The notes under the pieces are model-generated. The model searched no databases. It saw nothing but the letters and a program-made list of their open reading frames with translations, and had not been told where the DNA came from. From Manduca sexta (taxonomy: Eukaryota; Arthropoda; Insecta; Lepidoptera; Sphingidae): 64,000 nt of DNA. The position numbers were made by a program, and so were the translations under genes. The DNA lies in contig NC_051135.1 of the NCBI RefSeq assembly GCF_014839805.1, forward strand, positions 9,303,291 to 9,367,290. The letters are read 5' to 3'. Shown here piece by piece: positions 42,586 to 54,339 of the stretch. Numbering within the stretch: the first letter of the stretch is position 1; each line of letters starts with the position of its first letter.

Positions 42586-44409
42586 AACTACGCAATTTTT
42601 CAAAGAGAAGTCATGATTAGTATTTACTGAAATGACTGTATTACAACCAGTGTCTCCCCAACTTTAAACTTGCGATGGCCGCCGATAGCCACGTAGTTGA
42701 ATCGACTATTTAATTGATACCTACCATGTATACTAACGACCCATCGAGTCGGATGAGCGTTCCATAAAAAATCTCACATTAAAACAGAACAATGGAATGC
42801 TGGCGACTCGTTGTTAATTCAATTGTTCAAAATACACGGGTTTTAAAATAAAGAATTACTTACATGAAAGTTAAGATTGTAAATTCATGGCATAAAACGT
42901 CTATAGTATTAAAGGAGTTTTCATAATATGGGAGGTGGTTTGTTAACGCGTTCTATCAACCAAACATATATTGTGTAGACGATAATCAGTCGTATTAGCA
43001 ACGATAGAGCATTAATTTTGAGATGGACAAACTTTTACCGTCTAAGGATCTCGTCGTAGTCATTAAAAATGCATTTGTTTTTCTTTCACATACGAATTTC
43101 GATCTTATTTTCTCCACAAATGTGCATTTATGATTTAGTTCGTCTGACATTCACGCAAAAGAGCGTCGTAAAGTTTTCAATATTCCTTCAGATTATTAGA
43201 GAATTCCATATTGATTTTAAGCGAGCTTTTTCGCTGTAAATCTTGTAGGTACGTCGGTCAGTCTTTGATGTTACGACTACTGTAGGGTTGTCAAACATGG
43301 ATTTAAACTTAAAATAATTTAAAGATTACAATGGTTTATTTTGATTCGTATTTACGGTTTGTGGTAATAGGTTTTTGTCGAAATACAATTTTTATTTATT
43401 TCTATTAATAATATAACTTATGAAAACACATTTACAGGAATAACAAATGTTATTTTATGTTGACAGCCAGGCTCAGGGACAAAAAAATTGCAGATTTACG
43501 AAGCACAAGGACATGCATTTATTAATAAAAACAATCAGCTACTAAATGCTGACGGACACGATCGATGTGGTGCCAGGGCATTGTGATATCGCATACCCAA
43601 GAGATACGGAGGTATACAAAAAACATTGAACGGCACGGTACAATAATTACAGCTATAACTAGCCACGCTGTAACAACTTCGTATATTATCAACATTTTCA
43701 TCTAATCGATAATTGAACTTTCAAGTTACGGAGAAATTTAATCCATGGTTTTCTTTAATGTTGCATAATTGATACATCAATATAACGAATCAGATTAAAA
43801 TCTATGCTCACCCATCTAAGTAATCATCTTCTTAACACTGAACGCCTGAATGATAGATAGACTTCGTACACCATATATGGATGACTAGAAGCATAAAATT
43901 TTGCTCACGGTTTTTTAAATAACGATGCTGAACACTAAACCCATGCTGTTTCATCCATTGTGAAGTAAAATTAACGATCTCATAACACTCGTCATTAATT
44001 CCAAAATAAAACACAAGGAAAAACACACTGGACAAGCGCTTAGAGTCTTCGCCTGGCTGTGAATTACCATGGAATTCGCGAATAAAATCTCTTAACTTTA
44101 CCTTACCACAGAGGAGGCAATCGACCTTGGCAAGAATGTTTCAAATTCACCATCCGAATAAAATCCAGTCTCGCGCTAATATTTATTAGCGTGCGGCAAC
44201 CCTACCCACGTTCCCGCTAAGTGACTTCCAATAGAACATATTGCTAAGTCCGAACCTTTCGCGCGTTGGGTTTTACCATTTTTTCATAATTTATTTTCAT
44301 GTCGCCGACTCTATTGTGCGGTGGTATAGTCTTGTAAATTCATGGCTTTATATACCTACTTTTGGTCTATTTAATGTTTAAAGCAGAGGATTGACGCTGT
44401 AATTACATA
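42586..44409. other. 1.8 kb without a supported gene
   Basis: Single-copy, moderately AT-rich. 43540-43640 and 44090-44260 are GC-richer but not open over any length. Confidence 0.35.
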
Positions 44410-44662
44410 ATGTTTTTCTAGTGGTAGGATCTATTCTATATCTGCCCCGATAGGGACCACCATACACAAGTTGTTAAAATATGTATGGAAATATGTGTGT
44501 ATCGCGTTCTGGGATCAGCCTGTGTATATCCGGTTCTAACAAGCGGGCATAATTGTGTTACTGCCGAGGGGTGATCATCTCTTTTCAGTTACCATTATTT
44601 TAGACCCCACTCCACTCACCGTCAGGTGCAGTCACTTTGCCGGCCGTGTATAAAAAAATATA
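44410..44662 (+). repeat. Family D copy
   Basis: TAGTGGTAGGATCTATTCTA, GATAGGGACCACCATACACA, GTGTATCGCGTTCTGGGATC, CTGCCGAGGGGTGATCATCT, CCACTCACCGTCAGGTGCAG, TATAAAAAAATAT. Confidence 0.84.
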
Positions 44663-45522
44663 ACAAGGAGCCGTAAGTGTGGTACTAGACAATAATCACT
44701 TATTTTATTTAAATTGGTAATTACATTATTTTAAAGAGTAGACATCAAATAAGACAGAGCTTCGTCTCTACAATATGCTTGCCCAAGCTTGTTATGCCGA
44801 CCTTGCGTTTGGGTAGGATTTAGGCAGCGCAAGACGAAACCGCAAATTGTTATCTAATTTTATAATAAACAATTCCCACCAAACTGTATTTGTTAAAGCC
44901 TGTTTGCATTGTAAAGCGAGCCGACAAAGCAAATGCGATGCAGTAGTTAATTGCACAAATTGTACACTGGAACATCGCATGGGCGCGTAAAGAATATCAT
45001 CTGCGTGGATTTTTAGTTCACGTCTACCGATTTGTCAGATGTCCAACAGAATAAAACACCACTTCCTTCCCCATACTGTGCAAATATGCGACGGAAGTAT
45101 TTTTAATACTTTTGCTAATGCTTACTATATTTGCACCTTGTCGTCACAACCGCTGAAGTAAATCTGGAATCGGAACTCCTTTAAGGAAAAGCTATGCTGC
45201 AAACGGCACCTCACATATTGATTTTTGACTCTTGTGCACTCTGTTATGTAAATTTTTGAAAATGCTATAGATTTTGAACAAATAGGTGGTTTCTCGTAAA
45301 CGTGAGCCAGAGTAGATACCTCCGCGGTGTCTATTTGTCGCCAAGCAACAATATGCAAGTACTGTTCGACTTTGAAGACTACATCCAGTATAATCAGTGG
45401 ACATACTTCGTCTTAACATACAATGTTTCAAGGTAAGAAATGCAAGTTCAGGATTTCAGGAAGATCAATTGGATGATACGTTTAGTTGTATAAATAAAAC
45501 AACTTAAGCAGTTTTCTTGTTG
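44663..45522. other. No supported gene
   Basis: Overlapping minus-strand frames at 45125-45431 exclude each other and show no domain. Confidence 0.35.
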
Positions 45523-45536
45523 TATATCCACTTATC

Positions 45537-45804
45537 ATACATAACATCACGCATTTTATCCCCGAAGGGGTATGAAGAGGCGCAACTAGGGCACCCACTT
45601 TTCGCCAAGTATGTTCCGTCCCATGATGTGATAGGGGGCGGGCCTATCGCCATATCGGGCACAAATTCCAGACTCTGGGCTGATACTGAGTAGAAAACCC
45701 CAAATATCACTTTGCCCGACCCGGGATTCGAACCCAGGACCTCAGAGCGCTATTGTACCGGACGTGCAATACAACTACGCCACCGAGGCAGTCACGTAAG
45801 TAAG
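45537..45804 (-). repeat. SINE-B, full length, nested
   Basis: Young copy nearly identical to 16198-16457. Perfect 14-bp target duplication TATATCCACTTATC at 45523-45536 and 45805-45818. The B box (inverted CGGGATTCGAACCCAGGACC) is intact. Its right target copy is the broken edge of an older SINE-B that follows. Confidence 0.92.
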
Positions 45805-45810
45805 TATATC

Positions 45811-45985
45811 CACTTATCGGCGTATATATCCTGTGATGTGATAGGTGTGAGCCTTTGTAAGTATCAAGCATAAGTTCGGTTTGCGGGCTGATATTGAGCA
45901 GAGAAAACTAATCACTGCCCGGGATTTAAATCCAGATCTCAGTGCAGTAGTCGCACGCAATACACTACGCCATCCAAACAGTCAA
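45811..45985 (-). repeat. Older SINE-B, truncated
   Basis: TCCTGTGATGTGATAGGTGT, GGGCTGATATTGAGCAGAGA, CACTGCCCGGGATTTAAATC, ACACTACGCCATCC: a diverged inverted SINE-B lacking the tail. Confidence 0.75.
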
Positions 45986-46757
45986 GTCGTAGGTATTATC
46001 TGATTATTATTATGTGGAAGCGTAATAGTTTTGTATTTGTCCGTCTTATATTTGACGAGAAGCATTTACTCAGGAGCGTCAAAACATGTCCTATATCAAA
46101 TGCAGTCGACGAAATGTTTGTCAAAGCTGGTTCGCAGTTACACTAACTCTGTTTACTTTGTGACATAAAATAGGACTTATGAACATAGGCGCCGGGAGGG
46201 GGATGCAAGTAGGTGCATGTGCACCCTTGTACAGAAATAAATCACAAAATTATAAATCTAATCTAATAATCTATCACAAAACTATCGACCATAGAGGTTT
46301 TATTATGATAAAGCATTTTTAAAAACCCGATCGATTTAAATTTGAAAAAAAAAACTTAGTGATATTATGTAGTAGTGCGTAGGCGCAGATGCAGCTCTCT
46401 AAAACTAATCTTGGTGGCGCCCATGCTTATGAATATTATACTAAGGGTCATTTTAACATGCTGTCAAATTAAAGTCAGCGTCTTAAGATCGCTAAAGATA
46501 GAAGATAAACAATTCAATACATTAAATATCTCATTGAAATTTCACTCGGATGTGAGATTGATTTAATAATATGGTTGTTAAATCTAAAGCTAAGTATTTT
46601 GTTGCTTTAAATATGAAAATATTATCTGGTATTATTGCTTAGATGTTAATTTTTTATCAATAAGAATCGACATTAGTTTCTCCGTTAACTCTACATTACA
46701 CTTAAGGATCAAAATTAATATCAAGCAGGTTTTACAACCCAAATATTCTAGAATCTT

Positions 46758-47008
46758 ATACACACACCCACTAACGCCTTTTATCCCCGAAGGGGTAGGC
46801 GAAGGCGCAACTACTGCGCCCATTATCCGCCGTACGTATTCCGTCCCATGATGTTATAGGAGGCGAGTCTTTCGCCACAGCGGATTGCAGACTTCAGGCT
46901 GATACTGAGTAGAAAAATCTAATATAACTTTGCCCGACCCGAGGATCGTAACTAAGACCTCAGCACTGAAGTCTTACTGTTATATAATTACGCCACCGAG
47001 ACTATCGG
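46758..47008 (-). repeat. SINE-B, diverged full length
   Basis: CTAACGCCTTTTATCCCCGA, AGGGGTAGGCGAAGGCGCAA, GTATTCCGTCCCATGATGTT, GGCTGATACTGAGTAGAAAA, TTTGCCCGACCCGAGGATCG, TACGCCACCGAGAC. Some 10-15% different from the young copies by eye. Confidence 0.85.
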
Positions 47009-47394
47009 AATGGAATTTTAATTATATCAATAAGACAACAGTTGATAACACAATAAATAGACATTTCTAAACAATAAAAATAAAGACAACGGCATTCATA
47101 AAATATTAACAGCCAATTTGATGAGTTGAAGACAGAATTAAAAACACCTGGATTCAGAGCGAGTAGATAAAATTTTAATTATCTGAGCAGAGATCGTTTT
47201 ACGAACGTTCATATTAGTTGAGATTACTTTAATGTGCGCGAGATCAGCAAATATTTGTTTTCCATTGTTCGATTGTAGCTAGTTTAGATTAGTTTCTGTT
47301 ACGGTATCTGTGGATAGATTTAACAATACTGGGAAAGTGAGTTGGATCGACCCCAATTAAGTGGGATAGGGGTAAATAAAAGAGGATTATTGGT

Positions 47395-47768
47395 AGTAGG
47401 TCTGTCATATGTTAGAGTCCGCCGAGGCACCATCGCAATGTCTTTTTCTGCCGCCAAGCAGCAGTGTGTAGTCATTGTTATGTTGTAAAACATTGTAGCC
47501 AGTGTAACTACTGGACACAATAAGACTTAACATCTCATGTCTCAGGATGGCGGGCGTAGTGGAATATCAAACAATACTTTGTAATTCAAGGTTTTGGGTG
47601 GTGTTTCTACTGTTTGTGGGCGGTCATATCGCTTATCATCAAGTGAATGACAAGTATTCTCGTCATATAAGACGGTGTTTAGATATTGTTTATGGGCGGT
47701 CGTATCCCTTATCATCAGGCAAACGACAAGCGCGTCTTGTCATTCGAAGCAATAAAAAAAATTATTAA
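47395..47768 (+). repeat. Family E with duplicated 3' end
   Basis: Body as at 28158 (GCCGCCAAGCAGCAGTGTGT, TCATGTCTCAGGATGGCGGG). The terminal ~75 bases occur twice in tandem: GTGGGCGGTCATATCGCTTA...TCTCGTCAT at 47613-47667, then ATGGGCGGTCGTATCCCTTA...GTCTTGTCATTCGAAGC at 47691-47751, ending in AATAAAAAAAA. Confidence 0.85.
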
Positions 47769-47936
47769 GACTAGTATCACGTTACTAATTATAAGGTCAA
47801 CGTAGTACAAATGTAACCTAGATTCTTGACTACAGAAAATTACTGTTAAAAAGTTAATAATTCCTCTTTAGTTGGTGAGAAGAGTTGTGCAAAGCGACTT
47901 ATGTTTTAATAAGACACTGAACAGCGAGATACTGTT

Positions 47937-48179
47937 CTGCCGTGCTAAGCTAAAAGCGGTATCTCAAAAAAACACAAAATATTGATTTTTATGTCGTCAG
48001 ATAGCTTAAAAAAATACCCATCCAATGAACCTATATAACGGTATCTTGTTTAGAACTTGTCAAAAAATATCTTAAAAAAGTTTCTCTATCTCAGTTTTAC
48101 ATACAAAACTATATTTACAAAACTTATATTATCTCGAAATAAATTTGCCTAACATACCGCTTTGCGCTGAGCACGGCAG
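47937..48179. mobile_element. MITE family 2, copy 1 (4-bp target duplication)
   Basis: 243 bases with ~26-bp inverted ends: CTGCCGTGCTAAGCT...AGCGGTAT on the left and the inverted right CTGCCGTGCTCAGCGCAAAG. Flanked by TGTT on both sides (47933-47936, 48180-48183). Non-coding. Confidence 0.85.
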
Positions 48180-48599
48180 TGTTTTAACATTTTTATACCA
48201 CTGAGCAAGCCAAGTTGTTTGTCCTCTAGATTTTTATGATAACAGCACGGGTGAATAAAGAATTCAAAATATAGATAAGCTATGCCCCGATAAATTAAGT
48301 GAAGAAAGTATTCCGTACGAATACAAACACATTTTTAAGTGGATGTATTTTAACCAGTATGAACAGAAAGATAGCTAATAAGTGTTCAGGGTCATTTTGA
48401 TATTGCTTACCTACTTTCTCCTTTTGGGATAAAACACGTAAACTGTGTTTGTTTTGGTACAATTGGATTGATTAATGTTAGATATTTTATTTTTATTAAT
48501 TAATTTTATAGGCGTTAATTTTCTTAATTTATAATATTTCTTATTTAGTTTTTAATTAAATATTAATGTAATGTTCCCAAAGAGCTATGACTTATTCTT

Positions 48600-48722
48600 T
48601 AAACGAGGCTTCAAAGAGTGCTTACCTTCAGGTAGGAAACGGCCTCTGGCATTACAAAGTCCATGTGCGGCGGATGCTACTTACCATCAGGCAGACCGCT
48701 CGCTTACCTACTGAAGGCAAGC
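48600..48722 (+). repeat. Family J LINE tail
   Basis: AACGGCCTCTGGCATTACAA, AGTCCATGTGCGGCGGATGC, TACTTACCATCAGGCAGACC, GCTCGCTTACCTACTGAAGG. Upstream, 48388-48410 carries an isolated end of MITE family 1 (CAGGGTCATTTTGATATTGC). Confidence 0.65.
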
Positions 48723-49170
48723 AAGGATAGGCGAGTTAAGATATTGGTATGCTGATAGGACACCAATCGAAAGATACTCGGCAATCTAACATAGATTTCA
48801 GTCTTGAATAGCAGATAAATTATTAATTTCGGGCGTAAGGCAACAAGAAAAAAACAATGTAATGATTTCGGTAAATACAGCAAGCATTACGTATCGTACA
48901 ATCTCAACCCAAGCGAAACATCAAAACCTTTACACCATATACACATAATCCATATCTCAGTTAATTACATAATCGGCTTACGTGTTAACGAAAGTACCCA
49001 TATATTTTAAGGGGTGGTGTAAAGCGGCACTTTTATGATTGTGGCGAAAAGATTTAGCGCGCCTTTGGTAAGATACTGCAGCGTTTTTACGATGTAGTGT
49101 AGCGTGGTGGATACTTTTCAGGTATGAAGCTACGGATTTATGGTGATAGGAATAGTGCTGTGAAAGTATA
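48723..49170. other. No gene seen
   Basis: No supported feature. Confidence 0.35.
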
Positions 49171-49320
49171 GATCTTGTAAACGATTATTTTATTTATTTG
49201 TAGCTTTATTCTACACAAAAAATTAGAACACTGTACTTAATATTAAAGGTCTTGTTACGATTAGTTTATTTATTTATAGCTTTATTGTACACAAAACTTA
49301 ACACTGTACTTCATATTAAA
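49171..49320 (-). repeat. Tandemly duplicated LINE tail
   Basis: Two direct copies of ~75 bases, each with TTTATTTATTT(G/A)TAGCTTTATT and AACACTGTACTT(A/C)ATATTAAA. The motif ACTTTATT-type sequence suggests an inverted LINE 3' end, but no coding part is attached. Confidence 0.7.
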
Positions 49321-49449
49321 AAAATGAGGCCGAGGAGGTATTATCGGTTTTATTGATCGAGGCAATCTCTTATAGATAACCGTTGGATGGAATATGAGAA
49401 AAAACTAATACAGGCTGTATATATAAAAAAACAGAATAATATTTGCAGA

Positions 49450-49756
49450 TCATAAATATTATAAAACAACGTCCTTAAAAGCTGTCTGTCTGTAAATGGT
49501 CGATTTTCTCAAAATTTACTGACTCCGGTCAGTAAATTCACTCCGTTAACAAACATCCGTGTTTGTACGGTTTTTACTTAAGGATAATGCAATTCTAAAG
49601 GAAGGTTTAGATTAATAGTACATTACGGTTTTATGTAAATTGACTGAAATATAACGATTACTGTTGAAGAGAATTAAAAAACCTCGTGGGTCGGGATTTA
49701 CGCGGGAAAAAAAATGTGACTGATTTCCATGCGGGCGAATCCGCGGGCACAGCTAG
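49450..49756 (+). mobile_element. Helitron-like insert, longer copy
   Basis: 307 bases from TCATAAATATTATAAAACAA to GCGGGCACAGCTAG, preceded by A and followed by T. The 3' end GCGGGCGAATCCGCGGGC forms the expected short hairpin before CTAG. Non-coding. Confidence 0.72.
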
Positions 49757-50807
49757 TGCTATATATAATAACGTAGATTACTTATAATCGATTTGAGTGG
49801 ATACTAAAGCTTTATTTGTTTTAACTGTAGATTCAGTATTGTTTTTTAATTTAAGGGACATATAAATATTGTATTAAATGGGAATTAACTACATATTAAT
49901 GACTCGTAGTGCGATCTTAGTATATTGTTAAAAATAAGTGGTGGAGTTGCTACTATTTTTGGACAAACGTGTCCTTTCCTAACAGATAAGGCACCCACTC
50001 TCGTTATTTCGGTGTAAAAATAAACTGAAATATATAAAAACTACGGTAAACAACATGACCTTCATTCTTCGTGTTAGGTCCTAAGGAACATTCAACTGTT
50101 TTATATAAAGGGTAAAAACTGACACGAAAATGATTTTCGTTAATATTTTTGATGTTAACTCATTTCAGCCGGGAATCGTCCACTGCTGGACGATACAATG
50201 TTAACTCATTATTCCGTTATAAAAGTTGCAAAATCGCTGCATTTAAAAAATAACAATAGGAATAGATTTAAAAACGTAATGTCTGGTAAACTAGAAAAAA
50301 CAACTCAATTATATTTAACTATCAGACCATTAACATTGCTAAACGACACTAAAATATCAATAATTCATCACACTTTTTGTATGCACTTTTTTGCTCACGA
50401 AGCGTAACAGCACGCTACCGCCGACCAATCAACTTCACGCTCCTGAATCGCACTATCAAAATTTTCCACCAGATCAGTATATAAGCAATTGCAGATGTGG
50501 TGCATTCGGGGAGTCCGTTGCTACTGAGAAGACCGGCAGTTGCGAGGGCCGGACTCAAGTCTCGCTAAATTCCAAGATCTGATTAATTAATATTGGTAGA
50601 GCGGCCCTGTTTCGATCAAGTTGGTCTGACTGTTCATGTGGATGACTAAGCTAAAGAAACCCCTCTTCTTCGTCAGGTAGCAAGTTTGACTTCCTTTTTG
50701 GTGACTAATATATGAGTTAACTAGGCCCGCCGCTCCGCCCGGGTGTACGAACGGGTATAAAGCCGCACTGTTTATTTTTATGGCATAAAAATAAGTCTAA
50801 TATCTTC
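49757..50807. other. 1 kb without a supported gene
   Basis: Frames at 50198 and 50391 lack domains. 50400-50570 is GC-richer single-copy DNA. Confidence 0.35.
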
Positions 50808-50945
50808 TTTTTATTTATTTACTTTTTTGCACTTCACATACATAACATGTATATCGGCGGACTTAATGCCAAAGGCATTCTCTCCCAGTCAACCTAAGGG
50901 TATTGCAGAGATAAATAAGGTAGGTGCTTCAAGGATATTTAATAA
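50808..50945 (-). repeat. Jockey-type LINE 3' UTR fragment
   Basis: TATCGGCGGACTTAATGCCA, AAGGCATTCTCTCCCAGTCA, ACCTAAGG, in the order seen inverted at the 3' ends of lepidopteran Jockey-like LINEs. No coding part. Confidence 0.55.
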
Positions 50946-51335
50946 TACATAAACAATAATTTTATGCTATAAATATTATATCAGAATCAGAATAAGGCCC
51001 TTCCTTGTGCCATATGTTATCTGAATTCGTTCAGCCAATTCTACGTTTAGTTGTAACAAACATCCACAAATTTGCATTTAAAAAAGTCAATCATATTATA
51101 ATTTATGAATTGTATTATTCATATTTATGTGGTAAAGTGAAACGCCTTTTTAAATAGTATGAAGAGGTACATGGAACTCAAATATCTTTTTAAACGTATA
51201 GAGAGTGAAGGCGCATTGTGTGCAAAAAATCAATGTCATATTGTAAAAACGTGGTATACATTCGTACAATGGAACGGCGCGCCACGAAGCGAATCTGGTT
51301 TAATCATTTATATTATATCAATTACTTTAATATTT
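50946..51335. other. No gene seen
   Basis: AT-rich; a 69-residue frame at 51159 is unsupported. Confidence 0.35.
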
Positions 51336-51350
51336 AATTGTTTGTTGTTG

Positions 51351-51624
51351 ACTGCCTCGGTGGCGTAGTTGTATTGCATGTCCGGTACAATAGCGCTCTG
51401 AGGTCCTGGGTTCGAATCCCGGGTCGGGCAAAGTGATATTTGGGTTTTTCTGCTCAGTATCAGCCCGGAGTCTGGAATTTGTGCCCGATATGGCGATAGG
51501 CTCGCCCATGATGTGATAGGGATCACATCATGGGACGGAACATACTTGGCGAAAAGTGGGTGCCCTAGTTGCGCCTCTGCATACCCCTTCGGGGATAAAT
51601 GCGTGATGTTATGTATGTATGTAT
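51351..51624 (+). repeat. SINE-B, full length with a new palindrome
   Basis: Intact A and B boxes as at 37124. Flanks TAATTGTTTGTTGTTG (51335-51350) and TAATTGTTTGTTTTGC (51624-51639) form the target duplication. Unlike other copies, the centre contains a perfect 13-bp inverted repeat: CCCATGATGTGAT (51505-51517), loop AGGG, ATCACATCATGGG (51522-51534). Confidence 0.92.
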
Positions 51625-51925
51625 AATTGTTTGTTTTGCTTTAGCAGATTCTCTTTCTCAAAATCTACGTTAGTTTAATAGCTTTAAATCTATATTTGTC
51701 TCTGCTTGGTGTATCGTAACAATACTAAATATAGTAGCGCAAAAGAAAAAGTAACATTAAAATGTATCAAACACAAAAAAAAACTGTTAAACATAATCTA
51801 GTTGGCTTCATAGAAACAATAAAAAAACTCTAGTCAAGGTTTTATCGTAATTTACCTCCAAGTTATGGTATTTATGATAAAAACGATAGAATTTACTTTT
51901 CAATGATTTTAAAGTCACAACTTAG

Positions 51926-52232
51926 CGACGATAGTCTAGTTGGACAAGAAACTAGCTGTTGAGATCTAGGTTCGATATTAAGGGCTGCACACTGACAGAA
52001 ATGACGTATGTAGGTATTTTGTATCATCGATTGTTCGCTTTAATAGTGAAGGAAAATATCCTGAGGAATCTACATACTAATTTTGTATTCTCTATAATAA
52101 TGTTAAAGTATGTCAAATCTGCTAACTCGTATTAGGTCAGTTTGGCCAAATAAGGTCTGAGCGTTATCAATAGTACACAGTATCAGAAGAACCCTGTGCC
52201 TATCAATGGGATTAGTATATAGGGCTGTCAAC
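51926..52232 (+). repeat. SINE-A, old copy
   Basis: GCGACGATAGTCTAGTTGGA (A box), GATCTAGGTTCGATATTAAG (B box), TAGTGAAGGAAAATATCCTG, CTGTGCCTATCAATGGGATT, AGTATATAGGGCTG. Heavily substituted. Confidence 0.7.
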
Positions 52233-53071
52233 TAATGTGTTATTTAATGTTAACCGAAAAATCTACTAGACTAGTAAAAACTAAATCAAAATAATAACAA
52301 GAAAATTAATCAAATTGTCATAAAGGCAAGTCAAAGTTTCCACTCGCGAACCACTATGAATATAAACAGTTTTGGAATTCAAATAAAAGAGTTGCACGAG
52401 TTCCTTCGGAACAGGGGTACCGAGAACCGTTCAAGGGGGGTCCGCAATCACACCGAGGGGTAACATTTATTTATTTTTAAGGACCTTCACCTTCTTCATT
52501 TGCGTAGCTACACTTTTTCTGTAGTAGGGGTAGCTAGCGGGAGCAAAAAAGGCTCGCGTTATGGCCCATATAAGCACGATTTTTTTTAGGGTGGGCAAAG
52601 ACGTTTTTAGAGTGCTCACTACCAACTCTTATCTTCTCGCTAGTTACGCCCGTGATCTCCACTTAAGAATGTACGTAGATTCTGCCTTAATTTACAATTC
52701 ATAATACAGTTTAGTCTAAATGTAGTTTAGGAAACCACAAGCATAGTTATTGATACAAGTTGTTATTAAGTAATATCTACAATATCAGGAAATAAGCATT
52801 CACAGAACGAGTCTAACCAAGGATTATAATAGAAACAGACTTGCTTTAATATTACCTTTACGGAGTTAAAAAATATATACCTATCTCTTATAAAAGCTTA
52901 TCGAATATTATAAATGCAAATATTTGTTAAATTCTTCCGATGTTTGTTGGAAGTAAACACAAAAACTGCTGAACGGATTTGGTTTCAATTTGACAGACAT
53001 ATGGACAATGTCTTCGATTGACATATAGGTTATTTTTTGTCATAGAAAAAATAAATGACAGGACTTTTTTA
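52233..53071. other. No gene; family I fragment at 52920-53070
   Basis: GCTGAACGGATTTGGTTTCA and GATTGACATATAGGTTATTT in 52965-53035 recall family I. The rest is featureless. Confidence 0.4.
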
Positions 53072-53305
53072 TACAAGCACGGCCGAGTGTCCCCACAGCA
53101 CCTGATGGTACGTGGAGTGGGGTCCAATAGAATATCGACTGACGAGAGATGATTACCCCTCGACAGTCGACTCAAGTATGCCGGCCTGTTGGAACCGGAT
53201 ATACACAAGTTGATCCCGGAACGCGACACACTATGGTGGGTTTAAACATCTTGTGTACGGCGATCGCTATTCGGTCGGTTATAAAATATATCCTACTACA
53301 GCAAA
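53072..53305 (-). repeat. Family D copy
   Basis: Begins TTTTTTATACAAGCACGG (inverted tail), CACAGCACCTGATGGTACGT, GGTCCAATAGAATATCGACT, GCCGGCCTGTTGGAACCGGA, TATAAAATATATCCTACTAC. Confidence 0.85.
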
Positions 53306-53718
53306 ACTTTTATTTCGTGAAAACTGTTTCACACGAGCGGACCTGCAAGCAATTTCTAATATTTTCTAATAAGGACGGAAGTGACATTAATAGTTCAAAT
53401 ATAGACCTTATGCAATAAGCATAAATTATGTTTTTACCATTCGTTACGGTGTGAAGTGAAGCGAAGTCTTTCTCTCGCCAGTTCCAGCCCGCCTTGATCA
53501 CGTAAGACTAAAGCAAACTCCGCGACTCGCTCCGTTCAACTATTGCCGCGGACTCACTTCACCAACTGATGTTTATTTTAAAATGATGACATATATTCTA
53601 TAAAATTTCTCTGTTATCGACCTTATTGGATATGGGTTATTATTGATGCAATATTAATATTGCATCACGCTTTTTTCACATTCCCGAAGTAAATAAAGGT
53701 GTAAATAATTTCGTCAGG
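53306..53718. other. No supported gene
   Basis: GC-richer 53450-53570 contains GGTGTGAAGTGAAGCGAAGT and CGACTCGCTCCGTTC, single copy, not open. Confidence 0.35.
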
Positions 53719-53722
53719 TATA

Positions 53723-53961
53723 CTGCCATGCTAAGCTCAAAAGCGGTATCTCAAAAAAATCAAAATCTTAATTTTTTTGTTATCAGATAGCTTAAAGAAA
53801 TACCTATCTAATGAACTTACCTAAATAACGTTATTTTGTTTAAAAAAAAAACCTTAAGAGTTTTTCCATCTCAGTTTTACATACAAAACTATATTTACAA
53901 AACTTTGATTAACTCGAAATACGGTTTCCCTGACATACCGATTTTGAACTTAGCACGGCAG
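53723..53961. mobile_element. MITE family 2, copy 2 (4-bp target duplication)
   Basis: 239 bases, same ends as 47937-48179: left CTGCCATGCTAAGCTCAAAA, inverted right CTGCCGTGCTAAGTTCAAAA. Flanked by TATA on both sides (53719-53722, 53962-53965). Interiors align throughout (CAGATAGCTTAAA, ATCTCAGTTTTACATACAAA). Confidence 0.85.
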
Positions 53962-53984
53962 TATATTAGATTAAGGCTATTGCC

Positions 53985-54103
53985 ATTTACGGGCCACCAA
54001 TATACTGAGCGGTAAAATAAATCATTTCACCTAACCGAGGCTCGAACCTGAGACCCTAGTACGGTAACCGAGCCACAATACAAAAACGCTACCGTGGCAA
54101 TCG
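53985..54103 (-). repeat. SINE head fragment (B-like)
   Basis: Inverted tRNA-like head: plus strand CCGAGGCTCGAACCTGAGAC (inverted B box) and AAAAACGCTACCGTGGCAAT (inverted A box). Body missing. Confidence 0.65.
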
Positions 54104-54127
54104 GTTAATTGTTATTACCATTATTTT

Positions 54128-54332
54128 CGGTAGTTACACTAGGTGTTAAAACCCGCCATAGTTGCCTACGTAAGTGTCGCATTCCAGGATTGGCCTGTGT
54201 ATATCCGGTTCCAACAGGCCGGCATAATTGTGTCAACTGTCGAGGGGTAATCTTTCGTCAGTCGACATTCTATTCAGTCCCAGTCCATTTACCATCAGCG
54301 GTCAATTTGCAGTTTACGTATAAAAAAAACAT
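54128..54332 (+). repeat. Family D copy
   Basis: TAGGTGTTAAAACCCGCCAT, GTATATCCGGTTCCAACAGG, CTGTCGAGGGGTAATC, CATTTACCATCAGCGGTCAA, GTATAAAAAAAACAT. Confidence 0.83.
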
Positions 54333-54339
54333 TAGAGCC

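Noticed and set aside
49171..49320. CRISPR-like direct repeats
   Set aside because: Only two units, no spacers, an animal genome; it is a duplicated LINE tail.
51351..51430. tRNA-like sequence with perfect A and B boxes
   Set aside because: Anticodon and acceptor arms do not pair, and the same head starts several dispersed SINE copies with target duplications.
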